Below, piece by piece: positions 38,661-51,019 of a DNA stretch of 64,000 nt; the stretch's first letter is position 1, and each line of letters begins with the position of its first letter. Below the pieces are notes generated by a model. That model had not been told where the DNA came from. It searched no databases and worked only from the letters and a program-made list of their open reading frames with translations. The position numbers and the translations under genes were made by a program. Location: contig CAJNOJ010000022.1 of the NCBI GenBank assembly GCA_905250025.1, forward strand, positions 570,311 through 634,310. Direction: 5' to 3'. This DNA comes from Adineta ricciae. Taxonomy: Eukaryota > Rotifera > Eurotatoria > Adinetida > Adinetidae.

Positions 38661-39753
38661 GTTGTCGGTAATGATTCGTCGAAGAAGGAGAAGGGTGATA
38701 AAGCCGTTGTAATTTCTGTCTCTTGTGTTTTTGTATTAGACACGGTTAATGTCGCTTCAAAAATTTGATTCTGTGTACAAATTTGGACCTGCACTTTATC
38801 GGCTTTCGGAGAATTAGTAATTGTAGACAATGTTTTGGCGCACTGGCGTCGCGTACGGATAAACGTATGAATGTCGATGAGAAAAAGTAGTCGTAATGAC
38901 GAAATTTATTCTCTTTTTATACTCTCTTTTTTCTCTTTCTCTTTTTTCTCTTTTTTTCTCTCTTTTTGTAAGTTTCGCAATTACATACATTGAAATTGCA
39001 CCATAAGTCGCCAATTTTGAGTCATGCATAGTTCTCTTTCCTATGTTATTTCCTTTGTTCTCTTAGCGTCATTATTTACTCGCGAAATTATATTTGAAGA
39101 ACGAAGAAAAGAGGAGAGAAAATGTCGAGAACAAACAGACTAATAAGACAAGCGTCATTGCTGACTGTATGACTCATGAAAAAAACTACGACAGAAAAAG
39201 AATCGCATCTTCACCAATGAAGTTTTGCGATTGGTCTTATTTGTTGGATGTTATCCATAGTTACTTTATACATTGATGACGTGCGATATACGTAAACATG
39301 GGCTAGTTTACGTGGCATTGCTTTATCATGCTAAGATAAGGAAAGACTCTAGTGTGAATAAGTATTCATGATTGATATTGTCGTGTGCAAATAAGGTTGA
39401 AAGGCGTTTTCCATCTTCTTTTATATAGTTTTTAGTAAAGGAGACATTGCATGAGAGAAATTGCGCAGCAATGACGTTCTTACACAATTACATCATTCGA
39501 ACAGAATGAAAAAGAAAACGAAGGGGATCTTGTTTTGGCCATTTTGTTTCTATCTGAGTTGGCATATGTTGTTGCATCAGATATTTTCGAATGATATAGA
39601 CAAGCAGGATGAAATTTTTAAAATACGTACTCTCAGAATTTCAAAACATTTATCGCAAACAATTAAAATAATTTGTATCATCTACTTTAATAGTACACTT
39701 ACAATGAAAATTATAAAGATTAAAAATAGAAAAAATCGCAGTGATGAATAAAA
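38661..39753. other. Upstream region of the long C/EBP gene
   Basis: Contains the alternative upstream open frame (about 38540-38830, minus strand) and a pyrimidine-rich tract (CTCTTTTTT-type, about 38906-38967). No other gene was seen to 39753. Confidence 0.4.
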
Positions 39754-41798
39754 TTACTCCGTGATGTTTTTTTTCGTCTTCTCATCCATTGTAGATTCGT
39801 ATCCTTCGTTGGGAGTATTCTTTTCATCGACAGATGTCAATCGTGATGATTCAGTAAGATGTTCAGTTGGCTTCCACACATCATCTGTATCGACTACGGC
39901 TTGCTAAAATGCAAACAAAATTTATTTACTTCGCGCATATTCCATTTGTCTTGTCAACTCTCAATAGGCAAAGAAGGAACTTACTTTTAGGCTCTGCCCT
40001 TTTGTTTCAATTGGCAAAAAACATGCACATAGGGCTCCTAAGCCTATCACTGCGATATATATGCCAATAGTTGCATGATACGCTCGCTTGACTAACGCTT
40101 GCGCTATGTAAGGTGCTAAAATGCCGCCGATTCTTCCAATTGTTGACCCGCATCCTACAGCGGCGGATCGTACCACCGTTGGATAGACTTCCATAGTGTA
40201 AATATACATGAAATTGAACTGACTGTTTAGAAACAATCGACCAAAGAAGGTAATGATACTAATGATTGTCAGTGCGTTACGAGGTACAAATAGAAGCACT
40301 ATAAACCAAACTGTTGCAATAGAATATTGTACGATAGAGATTGATCGACGACCCATGCGTGGTATGAGAAAAAGTAGAAAAGGTACACCAAGCATTTCAC
40401 CAAATGTCGTGAAGATCAAAGATATATAATCATTTGTTCCCAACATATGACATTTCGTTGAATTAGTCGTATTCAATACTGCATGTGAAGAATTGGTCTC
40501 CTTAGCTAAAGTCATCAACTCCGTGTTCAATAAAACAATACCATAATAGCCAAAGCAACTACTGATCCACATATATGCAAGAAGCACTGTTGATCTTCTG
40601 TATCTGGCATGAAATAGATATTTTATGGAACCACATTCTTCCTAAAAAAAAACGTCAATACTTAACACGTTCCGATGAAGATATTTCTGTCACTGTTAAC
40701 ATTCGTTACTTTTCAAAATAACACGAAGACTCATGCAGTACCCTTCAAGCAATTATTCAGGACAACTTACATAAGCTTGTTTATCTACTAATTTGCCTTC
40801 AGGTAATGAACGGTTGTTTGCCGCGGCTACTTTCTGTAAAACATGTTCCGCTTTTTCCTGTTGGCCGCTTGCAACATAATACCGGGGTGATTCGGGTAAG
40901 AACTATGGAAAACAGTAGTGTATCGTATTTAAATCTGTCGCAGCTATCGCTACTCACACATATGAGTAACAGAATCATGATTGCTGGAAAAGCACAAACT
41001 AATGTCAATAAACGCCATCCGTACGATGGCAGAATAAGCATTCCCAGAATATAAATCAGTATACTGCCAATTGACCAACATAGGTCAGCGCACACGTAGC
41101 ACACGATACGTGCAAATGATGGTATATACTCATATGCTAGAGTAAACCTATGCGAAAAACAGAAAGTAAGCATTCGAATAGGAAAAGTTCTCTATCAAGT
41201 AGTCCTTTTTTAGTGTACACTATAAGTTACAAAATAACCAACATGGTTCGCTTTACATTTTCCAGATATACAAAACTGAGACACTCTCTAGTGTACTTTA
41301 TACTCTATAACTATGTTTAACTGTTTCTTTCACTTCACTCACACTGGAGTTTCACCTGCTACAGCCAATCCAACGAACGTTCTCGATACAAGTACCCAAT
41401 TATAAGTTGGTGCAATTGCCGTTGCTACTCCAAATACAGCAAGTATCACCGAACTGATCATACCAATTCTTCGACGACCGTATTTGTCAGCCAATATTCC
41501 AGAGGACAACGCGCCAATCATCATACCAAAAAAGACGCACTAAAATAAAATACCCATATACATAGAGTAGATTTCTTGGAATCGATTTTCTTAGTACGCT
41601 AGTTAACGATGCGACTTGAAAGTCCGTTATATCAGGCCAATAACATTGTAACACCGGTCCGATTATACTGAGCAGCATCATTTCCATGGCTTCAGTCATC
41701 GAAAAGAATCCAAGAATTATAGCGAAACGCCATTGAAATCGTCCAAAGCCAATATGATCTATACACTGTTCAAGATTGTAAGTTACAGTTGATTCCAT
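39754..41798 (-). CDS. SVOP: SVOP/SV2-like major facilitator transporter
   Basis: Twelve-TM organic-solute transporter of the SV2-related (SVOP) branch of the MFS; substrate unknown. Six exons join in frame to roughly 510 residues: start at 41798, then blocks near 41343-41542, about 40957-41147, about 40770-40903, about 39981-40641 and 39754-39904. Family signs: the N-terminal GFGRFQWRF and EAMEMMLLSIIGP, the motif GILADKYGRRRIG between TM2 and TM3, RTFVGLAVAGETPVF, LPESPRYYVASGQ, and the second-half motifs GRRSISI and MEVYPTVVRSAAVG. The tail is acidic and cytosolic and ends KKNITE. The start ATG (MESTVTYNLEQC) follows a TTTAG acceptor by a few bases, so a 5' exon may add a few residues. The intron before FTLAYEY (about 195 nt) is longer than most. 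Confidence 0.9.
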
Positions 41799-42677
41799 CT
41801 CGTTTAGATCTAAATAATACAAAAAAAAAAACAAGAATGTTACGAAATCATTCGTCTGTCAAAAAATATTTTCCAAAGAACGATCATCAAAACGAAGCAT
41901 ATGCCAACTGAGAATGTCATCACAAAAAAAAAGAGAGCGTGTCAGTCGTGTATGACTATTTACATAGTTTCGTGTTATTGACGCTCTGGAGCAAAAAAGA
42001 GAAAAACGAGGTATAAAGACGCTATGATTAGCATATATTTGCGATCAAGCATATCAACCCTAGCCTTCCTTATAAAGTGAATGTATTCGCTGACATGATT
42101 GTATTTCAATCCATTGTTGATTTCATTCTTATTTTGAGAGACAACGTATTACAATTAGGTCGCAATGTTTGCAGACGGACATTTCAATCAACAACTAGGT
42201 CACTGTATGTTGCACGCACTGGTTTTACACTTTCATGGTAACCAGTCGTGATCAGGTATGTTTATATTTTTACAATTCATTTTGTAGTTTAGTCGGTATA
42301 ATGTCTAGTATATAGAAGACGTTTTCAACAATATGATCGATAGCGCCATCTAGTGACATGTTTTGAACTTGATTTATTTATAATATAAAACCGCATTATG
42401 ATCCAAAAAATAACAAAAATATACTGAATTTTGACAAAGAATTATCTGTCTGATAGTTGTTTATTGGTGAATAACAAGCAATGATCATAAAACAGAAAAG
42501 AGAAGAAAAAGTAGACAAGGCAATCTTCACCATGAGTTGCGACTTTTTTCTCACGCAATAACATTGTTAGATTGAATCAAGCGATTATTTTTGTTGTTCT
42601 CTATTGGTCCTTGGATGATAAAAAATGAAGACTTTTTCCAAGGGTTTATATATTGTTTATCCTTCATAGATGATACG
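41799..42677. other. Divergent promoter region of SVOP-like and DOT1L
   Basis: About 880 bp between divergent genes. AT-rich and without ORFs of interest. A TTCATAG acceptor just before the DOT1L ATG suggests a 5' UTR intron. Confidence 0.4.
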
Positions 42678-45600
42678 ATGAATAGCAACACAGTTCGTGA
42701 ACTTAAATTACATAGTCCAGCTGGTGTTGAACCAGCTGTATTTACATGGCCAAATGTTGAACAGCAAGTAAGATGTCTCAGCAGAGTTTTCTTTTGCGTA
42801 AACGATTTGTTTAGAAAACGAAAAAAGATGCTATTTTCATCGGTGGCGATGAGATCGTTCGAACTATTCGCCTAGTATTCGAGGGTTAGTTGACAAGATT
42901 CAATTGATAATAAACACTTATTTTGCTTTTCCTGCGAATAGATTATCCGGAATTATATCAACAGAATCTTAATCTTGATTATTGTGATATTCATTCATAT
43001 GTGAAAATGAAGGAACTATGTGATAAATTCAATAAAATAATCGATACACATGTGAAATTGAATCGTGGTACAGAAGCATTTTCTGCTCGTTTACAGCAAC
43101 GTGCAACAGCCAAACTATTTCGTCATATATTAGCTCAAGTGTACAGTCGAGCTGTGACTGATCCAGATAAACTCCGTGATTATGAACCATTTTCACCTTC
43201 GGTATATTCACTTCGTTTGTTTCCAAGTACAAAACTGATTTTCTTTCTGATTTTTAAGGTATACGGTGAAACATCACCAGATTTAATTGATTCCATTTTG
43301 AAAGTAATCAATCTAACCGAAGAGCAAACGTTTATCGATCTTGGTTCTGGCGTTGGCAACGTTGTTCTACACGTAGCTGCATTATCTAATTGTAAACATG
43401 TCTATGGAATCGAGCACGAAGAAACACCAGCGACATATGCATGTGCTATGGCTGATGAATTTCGTTTTTGGATGCGTTGGTATGGTAAATGTTACTCGGA
43501 ATTTAGCTTGGAACGAGGTGATTTTCTTTCACATCCAAAAATCGATGAATTAATTAGAGAAGTTGATGTGGTTTTTGCAAATAACTATGTGTTTGGTTCC
43601 ACAGTCAATCATGGTCTAAAAGTGAAATTTATGAATATGAAAGGTAGAGAATAGTAATAACGAATATCTCACTAATCGTTCTATGAATTAGATGGTGCAA
43701 AGATTGTTTCATCCAGGGAATTTTGCCCGGAAACGTTTCGTCTCAACGATCGAACGAAAAATGATCTTGGAGCAGTCATGCATGTGTCGTAAGATCTTTT
43801 ACTTGCCTCTTTTCCTGACCAATGCTTTCCTTTCTTTGTTTGTGATTTGAAGAAAACCGGAAAAACTGTTCGGCAAAGTTAGCTGGTCAGATAAATCTGT
43901 TCAATATTATCTACACGTGATTGATCATAGTAAACTAGCACTTTACTATGAAAAAGCACATCAACTTCATACAAAAGGACCCAAGACGAAGTAAGTACTA
44001 GTAAACTCTATCTGATGATATACAATGAGCTGATTTTGATTCTAGCCATTCAAAACAACATCATCATGTTGATGATTGTTCCCCGACATCACCATCGTTA
44101 ACTTTGAAAATGAATCGAGTTAAAAAATCTCCAAAGATCGATGAAAACCATCCTCCAAGTTGTCATATTAAACGAAAACGAAAATCGACGTCTTCTGTAC
44201 CGTCGACATCAACATCAACTTCGTCTACAACGATCAGCGCTCGCGGCCGCAAGATACGCATAAAACATCAATCAGATCAAGAATCTGAGCAAGATTCAGA
44301 TGGTTTAAACGACGAATTACTCAATCCTAAACATTGTCGAACGTCAAGCAAAGATTATCAATCGACATTGAATGAATTACATGTGGCATCGAAAAAATTT
44401 ATTCAATCGAGTCCACACTTTCCAATAAAAAATCAACAGTTTAATTATCAAAACATGACAAAATTATCCGACGAAAACTTGCGTCTCAATCATTTACGTG
44501 ATTGTCTAGTTGAACAAGAAGATCAACGCTTTATCAATGCAATCAATTCTTACTTAGAACAGTTTCGTCAACGTCTTTTTACATACTTTGTTTACATGAA
44601 ATCAGATAACTATCGCGAACATTTACGAAAACAATTAGACAACGAAATGGAGTTGAATCAAACATTAAAATCCAAAGTGAATTGCTTAGAAAATAATATC
44701 AAAGCTTTACTTGAAGATGCTATTCGTCTTCTCAAATTACGAACTAATGAATTAGGCATCGATGATTTAGAACGACCTATTCAACTAATCAGTTATGCAA
44801 GTGATATTTCGAATAAACACAAAGAATTGCGTTCGAAAGTTTCATCGTTAGAAAAAGAAATCGCTGAATACGATTATGAAAATGAGAAAATCAATTCGAT
44901 TTTAAGTAGTCTTCAAACTAATGAGCGTTCTTCAGCGACTGCTTCAAATAATAATACATATTCGCAATTATTCGTGAATGCCAGTCAACAACACAGCAAA
45001 AAACAAAGTCAACATCCAGAATATTCAATCATCACACCTCTTAGTCCAAATGCGGCGAAGGAGAAAAATGTTGAGGGCAATTCAAGATCTTATTCAAGTA
45101 AAAATTGATTGAGAAAATCTTCTTTGACAAATTTTATCATTTCAGATTCGACATCAGCGTATAATATCGTTAAGGAAGAACGCAAAACCGATTTTATAAT
45201 ACAAAAACGAGCAAAGAAAAGTCCAAATCCGGATGGACAAACCACCGTTTCACCAATCAAAATCATCAAAGTTACTGATAAACGAAGCTCTTTGTCAGAC
45301 ACATTGCCTTCTTCTCCTTTACCTCAATTATCATCATCATCGTCATCAGTAACTTCGAACATGGCTGGTAGTATCGATAACCTCCTTTCAACAAAACAAC
45401 TCGAACCAGTCCAAGTTCATTCAGTTGCTTCCAAAACTGGTACACAAACAAAACAAGACAACACTCTATCATCTGTATTTGTTCAATCAGTTACAATGCA
45501 AACATTACTTGAACCTTTATCTAGCAAACACGATGACGCAAAGTACGTCTAATGAACTAATTTTCTATCATCATGATTTTTCTTTATTTGATTCTAGTCA

Positions 45601-45814
45601 AGATTTAACTCTGCAATCGCCACGCAAGAAACGTGATTTCTACGGTAAAACACCAGGTACACCAACATCGTCGTCACCAAATAGAACCAAGTCAACTTCA
45701 CCAGATAAAGCTCGACCATCGTCGACACCGCCTTGTGCAAATAGTTTTTCGAACAAGACAAGCAAACTTCCGAATCGACCCGTTTCGATTCCACCTTTGC
45801 AAACATCCTCTTAA
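42678..45814 (+). CDS. DOT1L: DOT1L histone H3 lysine-79 methyltransferase
   Basis: SAM-dependent methylation of H3K79 on nucleosomes. Nine exons (about 42678-42767, 42815-42884, 42942-43201, 43259-43643, 43692-43798, 43853-43990, 44046-45097, 45146-45542, 45598-45814) give about 905 residues. The catalytic core is complete: VYGETSPDLIDSI (D1 loop), FIDLGSGVGNVVLHVAA (motif I), KHVYGIE (motif II), LERGDFLS, VFANNYVFG (the F-x-NN-x-x-F motif), IVSSREFCP and GKVSWSDKSVQYYLHVIDHS. After the core come a basic, Lys/Arg-rich stretch (KRKRKS), a coiled-coil region at about 44480-44920, and a Ser/Pro-rich tail. It is shorter than human DOT1L (over 1500) because the C-terminal half is reduced. The exon-8 join depends on a donor at 45098, just before an apparent TGA. 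Confidence 0.95.
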
Positions 45815-46212
45815 ATTTAATCTGATTACTCTCAGGGTCTATGCTAAACATTCTCAAACGAACACATTTCCATTTTTCCTCCTCTTTTTCAACACTCACA
45901 TCTTCTTTTATACTCTTTTCTGTTTCTTCGTTGAATGTTCGATGAAGATCAGTATTCAAAACGGAACTTTGTCATATATACATTTAACTTCTTTCTTTTC
46001 ATTTCTGTAAATCCTCTATTGTGAACTTATCCTTGCCAATGTTATATATGTCTTCTTTACTATTATCATCATTATTTTGTGTTTTTGATTTTGTATTGTT
46101 TATATATCAGTAGAACAGACGGAATAACATTTGAAAGCAAATAATAGATATAAGTTATGTTTCAGTTTTTGTCGAAATTTATAAATTCAAGTATCAATGG
46201 AAGTTCATATTT

Positions 46213-46218
46213 AATAAA
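46213..46218 (+). terminator. AATAAA poly(A) signal, DOT1L
   Basis: Canonical hexamer about 400 nt after the DOT1L stop in a T-rich 3' UTR. Confidence 0.45.
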
Positions 46219-46411
46219 TTCGAATCAAATGAATCACACCGTAAACTGTTGACGATGACCGTTTTGAGAATTCTACGGCGAAGGCTTTTCATTTGTTTGT
46301 CATAGACTATTGCGACCCCTATGAACCACTAAAAATATTCCAAAATTCAACTTACATACGGTTGGTCAAATGACGAGTACCAATGGAATCGCAAATGCTG
46401 TCGTTGTCAAT

Positions 46412-46470
46412 ATGGCGGCAGAGTTTAACCACTTCATTTCATATTGGATTGGACATTAGGGATATATAAA
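46412..46470 (+). promoter_or_regulatory. RPN2 core promoter: YY1-like site, CCAAT-like site and TATA
   Basis: ATGGCGGC (46412-46419), a YY1-type element, is followed by ATTGG (46443-46447, inverted CCAAT) and TATATAAA (46463-46470), about 50 bp before the RPN2 ATG. The order and spacing look like a compact housekeeping promoter with a very short 5' UTR. Function is inferred. Confidence 0.45.
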
Positions 46471-46520
46471 CGTATGACGGTGTACGCTACTTTCCTCTTT
46501 TTTTCGTTTTTAGATTCAAA

Positions 46521-48922
46521 ATGACGTCTACATCGTTAATGATGATCATTCTGGTGATCCTCCCATTCTATTCCTGGTGTGCTACTCCAACAGTAGCCGC
46601 TAATCTAAGTCCAGCTAATATAGATGGATTGAAAGCTCAATTTCAAACAGCAATGAAATCATTTTCCGATGTAGCATCCATGCATTACACATTGGCCGGT
46701 GTTAAAGAACTCGGCGTTGTTCCTCCGGATACGTATTGCAATGATATTAAAAAATTAGTTGATAAATCCGATGTCGAATCTATCTTCCATGCCACCGAAG
46801 CCGCTCGAGCACTAGCCAATTGCAAAGTAAATTTTGCATGAAAACTAAACACTTTAATCTCAACCTTGGTATTGTATTTAGTTGCCAGCTGAAGAATATC
46901 GCGCACTCTTGACTTCGACTCTTCAGTCAGACAAGAGTACAACAGCGGATGTTTACCATGCTGTCCGTGCCAGTGTTAATCTTGGTTTGAATGTTGATGA
47001 ATCCCGTGTTGAAAAACGTCTCAATGCTTTGGCCAAAACCGATGATAGTGTTTCAAGTCAAGGATACGCATTGTTAACAGGAGCCCAATTGAGTCAACCC
47101 ATTGCCAAATTTTACGCGGATACAATCAATGATCTCGTTCAACAAGCTGATGAAGTCGATGGACGCACACTACAATATGAAGGTGGTGTTGGTACAACCG
47201 CCCTTTTGGTCAACGCGTTTTATGAAGTAGCAGAAAAAGCAGGTGTACCAGTAAAAATTGATCCAAAACAATTGATTAAATTTGCTTCATATTTTTCCAC
47301 CAAACGACATGTCGCAACTTTACGCAGCGCTTACTACTTAACTAAAGTCTTCAAATATTTATCAGATCGCAAAGTAAACTGAATGAAAATGTCTATTTAC
47401 TTTTCCGTTCTATTCGTAATTTAGAACACAATTCCAGTTGTCGTTAGTCGTACGACTCCAGCAGCTGTTAGCGCCCAAAATCCATCAGTTTTCGTTTCGG
47501 TTTCAAATCTTTTTGGTCAACCCGTCGGTGAAATTTCAGTCGTTGCTGAATCGGCTAAACGCAAAGAAGATGGTGCCGTTGTCATTTCCAAACAAAAGCT
47601 TACTGCCAAAGATAGCACCTCGTAAGTTTATTATCGGAGTGAACTAAGGAAGCTAATTGATTTGGGTTTTATTTAGTTCGATTTTCGAATTACCATTCTA
47701 TGACGCTAAAATTCCTCGTGGATTCTACACCATTCACTTGACATTAACTCCGCGCGGTGATGAAAAACTTATCGGTTTAACTGATAATACAGTTCGTAGA
47801 TGCAAACATACGAGATTTGTTTTTCATGTGTGTTACGAATGTTTAGATTGAAGTTAAAGTGACCTCGGAAGCAGCTTTGGAAAATGCTGAATTGAATGTT
47901 GCAGACCGTGATAGTACAGCTCAAGCTAAAACACACAAGTAACCAATGATCGGAATTCTCCTATACATCCTTCATGTGATTGAATTATTTAGATTAACAT
48001 ATCCAAATGCTTTATCTGAAAAGCTCGATCTTCATCCTCACCAAAAATTGATCATTAAATTTCAAGTGAAAGACAAACGCACGGGAGAATATGTTCGCAC
48101 TCAACAAGCATTCGTCCGTTTCACCAATAAAAAATCCAAGAAAGAAATCATCTACCTCGCTGAGGCAGCCAGTGGTGCCACTGCTCAATATAAAGCTGAA
48201 ATAGTATGACGATAGTTTGAACCATCTGTTTTTGCTCAGTTGAAATTTCATCTGTAGGATTTAACAAGCAATGCCGCTGATTTCCGTTATCAATCAGGTG
48301 CTTATGACCTTGTCGTAATTGTTGGCGATTCCTTATTACAGAATGCATTCGAATGGAAAGTCAATGATAATGTTCAACTAACATTTCATGAAGACAGTCT
48401 TGCCGATAAAAATCACCAAGACTTGTACTTACCACGACCTGAAATCATTCACCAATTCCGTGTTGAAGAAAAACGACCACCAACTATCGTTTCATTAGTT
48501 TTCAGTGCTTTAACCTTATTACCTTTATTAATCCTTTTGGTTTCAGTAAGACTACACAAAATTAGTCGATCATTTCAGTTCAAATCTGTCTCTTTCTAGT
48601 GGCTTCGACTTGGTTTCAATCTCTCCGGCATGCCATTAGGACTTAGTCCATTAGTTTTTCACGTTTCCCATGGAGGTAAATATGAGAAAACGTCTTTGAA
48701 CAAATGTCCAACTTTATTTATCTCGTAGCTGCTTTTGGATTGATGTTTGTCTACTGGAAATATTTGGATATGTTCCAAACAATCCGTTATTTGGCTTTGA
48801 TTTCAATTCCATTATTTCTTGCTGGACATCGAGTTTTAGCCATCTTGGCAGCTCGACGGTAAACAACTTGAAACCGTCTATATTTATCTCATCAATCTCC
48901 TTTTAGGGAAACGAAAGCTTAA
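46521..48922 (+). CDS. RPN2: Ribophorin II, oligosaccharyltransferase subunit (RPN2/SWP1)
   Basis: Subunit of the ER oligosaccharyltransferase that N-glycosylates nascent proteins. Ten exons join to about 640 residues, against 631 in human. A signal peptide (MTSTSLMMIILVILPFYSWC) is followed by the luminal helical domain (SIFHATEAARALANCK, YEGGVGTTALLVNAFYEVAEK, FASYFSTKRHVATLRSAYYL) and beta domains (SVFVSVSNLFGQPVG, LTYPNALSEKLDL, PHQKLIIKFQVKDKRTG, NAFEWKVNDNVQLTFHED). Three C-terminal TM helices follow (VFSALTLLPLLILLVSWLRLG, HGAAFGLMFVYWKYLDMF, LALISIPLFLAGHRVLA). The protein ends RRETKA, a cytosolic Lys near the end as expected. The last exon is only 16 nt (48907-48922). The intron before IEVKVTSEAAL uses a GTTCGT donor. 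Confidence 0.95.
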
Positions 48923-49430
48923 TCGATTCGTTGACAACATGGATAAACCGAAAAAAAAGCATGAACGTTGAACAATTCTCTTTTTGTTATTGTTTTCTTT
49001 CTCTTTTTATTGTTGTTTCGCCTATGTCTAGATCATATTTAACATACATACACACGTTTTGTTTTTGACTCTTTATTTCCATACGCTATGTGAAAACAAT
49101 TTTGCTCGTTTGTTCTTCAGTCTTCTTCTACTTCTTTGTTGTAGTCTAGATCACGGTTTTCTTTGGGGGAAAAACATCGACGGTGATTCTAGTGAATATG
49201 ATGCTATGTGAAAGGTTTTTCTCGCTGACTTTTTAACCAATGTTTTGTGTTCGTTTTGAAGATTCGCATAAAACAACATGATTCAACATAATTAACAAAA
49301 TTTATTTGTTCAAAACAATTCTCTAACGAAAAGATTTGTCTATGTTCCCCGATATACATAATCAAAATAGCAAGAATAAATAAGTTTCGCGAGATTACCG
49401 TCAAAAAGTAAAAGCATCGAAAAAGTTCTA
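48923..49430. other. 3' region between convergent RPN2 and RUSF1
   Basis: T-rich UTR-like sequence of both genes. No ORF of note. Confidence 0.4.
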
Positions 49431-50940
49431 CTAATGAATTCGATAAATACCTATGTCGAATAGACACCGATGGAAATTGTAGCCTTGTGCAAGACATACC
49501 TGTTTAAATTGTTCATAGCATCGGTCGTTGTCCTCATGTAAGATAGTCAAACATAAATTCAGATCAGGTAATTGTTTTTGTATGCGATTGACTAGGGATT
49601 GAAATTCTTCATTGAAATTTTCTTCAGTTGTCGAGTTCATGGCATAGGAGATGATCTCAATAAAGAAATTTAACCGAATCAAATCGTCTGTATCGCTATT
49701 TGTTCGTAGGAGAACGTAGAATGTGTTACTTGATTGGTCATGTAAGATGAGAAATCGTTCATAGTCGTTAGAATGGAAGTTTTTTAATTGTTTTTGACTT
49801 GGAAAAATCTTTTCCGGTATGTGTTTTAATGACACACCTATATGAGACCGGTAAGGGAAAGATGTTTTGAATAGAATTGGTTCTCGATCGTTGACTTCTT
49901 CGATCGAAAGAGTTTGTCTTCCATTAGTCTTGAAATATTCGGAACAAACTAGATGAAACCGCTGACGATTGAAAAGATTGAATAGAATACACCGTTTGGC
50001 TTTATAAGTCGCCCAGAGATGTCCAGCGGTCAAGACGAGAAATATCGGCCAAATGGAAGTTTCTGGAAGAGTGGCGAGAAGAACAACGTTGACGAATAGC
50101 GCGACTAGACTGACCACTAGAAAGTATTACCAAAAGAAAAAAAAACATTATCTTCAAATGACGATCAAATCAGTTGTCTAGTTTACTTGTTTCTAAACTA
50201 GAACATTTTGCGGCTATGTCAGCAAGATTATTATTTCGTGCTTGATGCTAAAGATACAAATCAAGGGCGTTTAGTATGACAGATGTTTTCATCTTACTTG
50301 AAATATCACTGTTCTTGTTGAGCCATGAATAACTCCAGTAACTGATCGACATATATTCGAAATACTTGATATGAATAATAATGCCGACGGAAAATAAGGT
50401 GTGATCATATCTGATACGCACGCAACGTCGTTGAGAACATCACCGAGGAAATGCCAACGTTTACAATCAGCGTCTAACGATGCTGCAAAACCCCATGCAA
50501 ATATGATTCGACCGATCATTCCGGCGCCGTCTCTGAGAAGCCAAACAATCGATGCTGCTAAATAGTTCGACGCAGTTTTTCCTACGCCCATTGCACGGAA
50601 CAGCGCACTAAACGCGAATGAACCTGATATTGCAATACAACCGGTTTGAACAATGTTATACAATTGATAAATGCCATAGTCAGAACTAACACCTGAAAAA
50701 ATAACAATAACAAAGAATGGCTGGTCTGCTTGTAAATGATGAATTGAAACACTTACCTAAGGGATAATTATCTGGATAGAAAAACGCTCGAAAGAGAGAT
50801 GTCAACGATGTATGAGATTTGCTTTTCTTTGTTGATAGATGTTTCGCTTTTTGTTCGTGATCTATCTGATAAATGTTTGCTTTTTCTCCACATTCATATT
50901 CTTGAATGAGGAACTCAGTTTTATTCTCATCATCTGTCAT
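49431..50940 (-). CDS. RUSF1: RUS family member 1 (DUF647)
   Basis: Member of the ROOT UV-B SENSITIVE/DUF647 family, related to animal RUSF1 (C16orf58). Its molecular role is not firmly known. Four exons start at the ATG at 50940 (MTDDENKTEF). Core family motifs: FSALFRAMGVGKTASNYLAA, SIVWLLRDGAGMIGRIIFAW, LDADCKRWHFLGDVLNDVAC, FPSALLFISSISNICRSVTG, VIHGSTRTVIFQHQARNNNL, ADIAAKCSSLET, then a hydrophobic pair (LVALFVNVVLLATLP) and a variable C-terminal domain ending IGIYRIH. The small introns lie near 50700-50755, 50245-50295 and 50118-50185; each restores a conserved joint (PLG to VSSDYGIYQLYN; FQ to HQARNN; ET to MVSLVAL). Length of about 440 residues is normal for the family. Confidence 0.92.
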
Positions 50941-51019
50941 CTACAAAAAAAAAGAAGGAGATCGAACAATGTGCCTGTGATTAAAATGACAGAAAAGAAA
51001 ATCAGTCATTCTTCTATCT

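Noticed and set aside
45098..45145. DOT1L reading frame ending at TGA near 45108
   Set aside because: A donor at 45098 and a TTTCAG acceptor at 45145 continue the frame into Lys/Ser-rich sequence, so the TGA is intronic.
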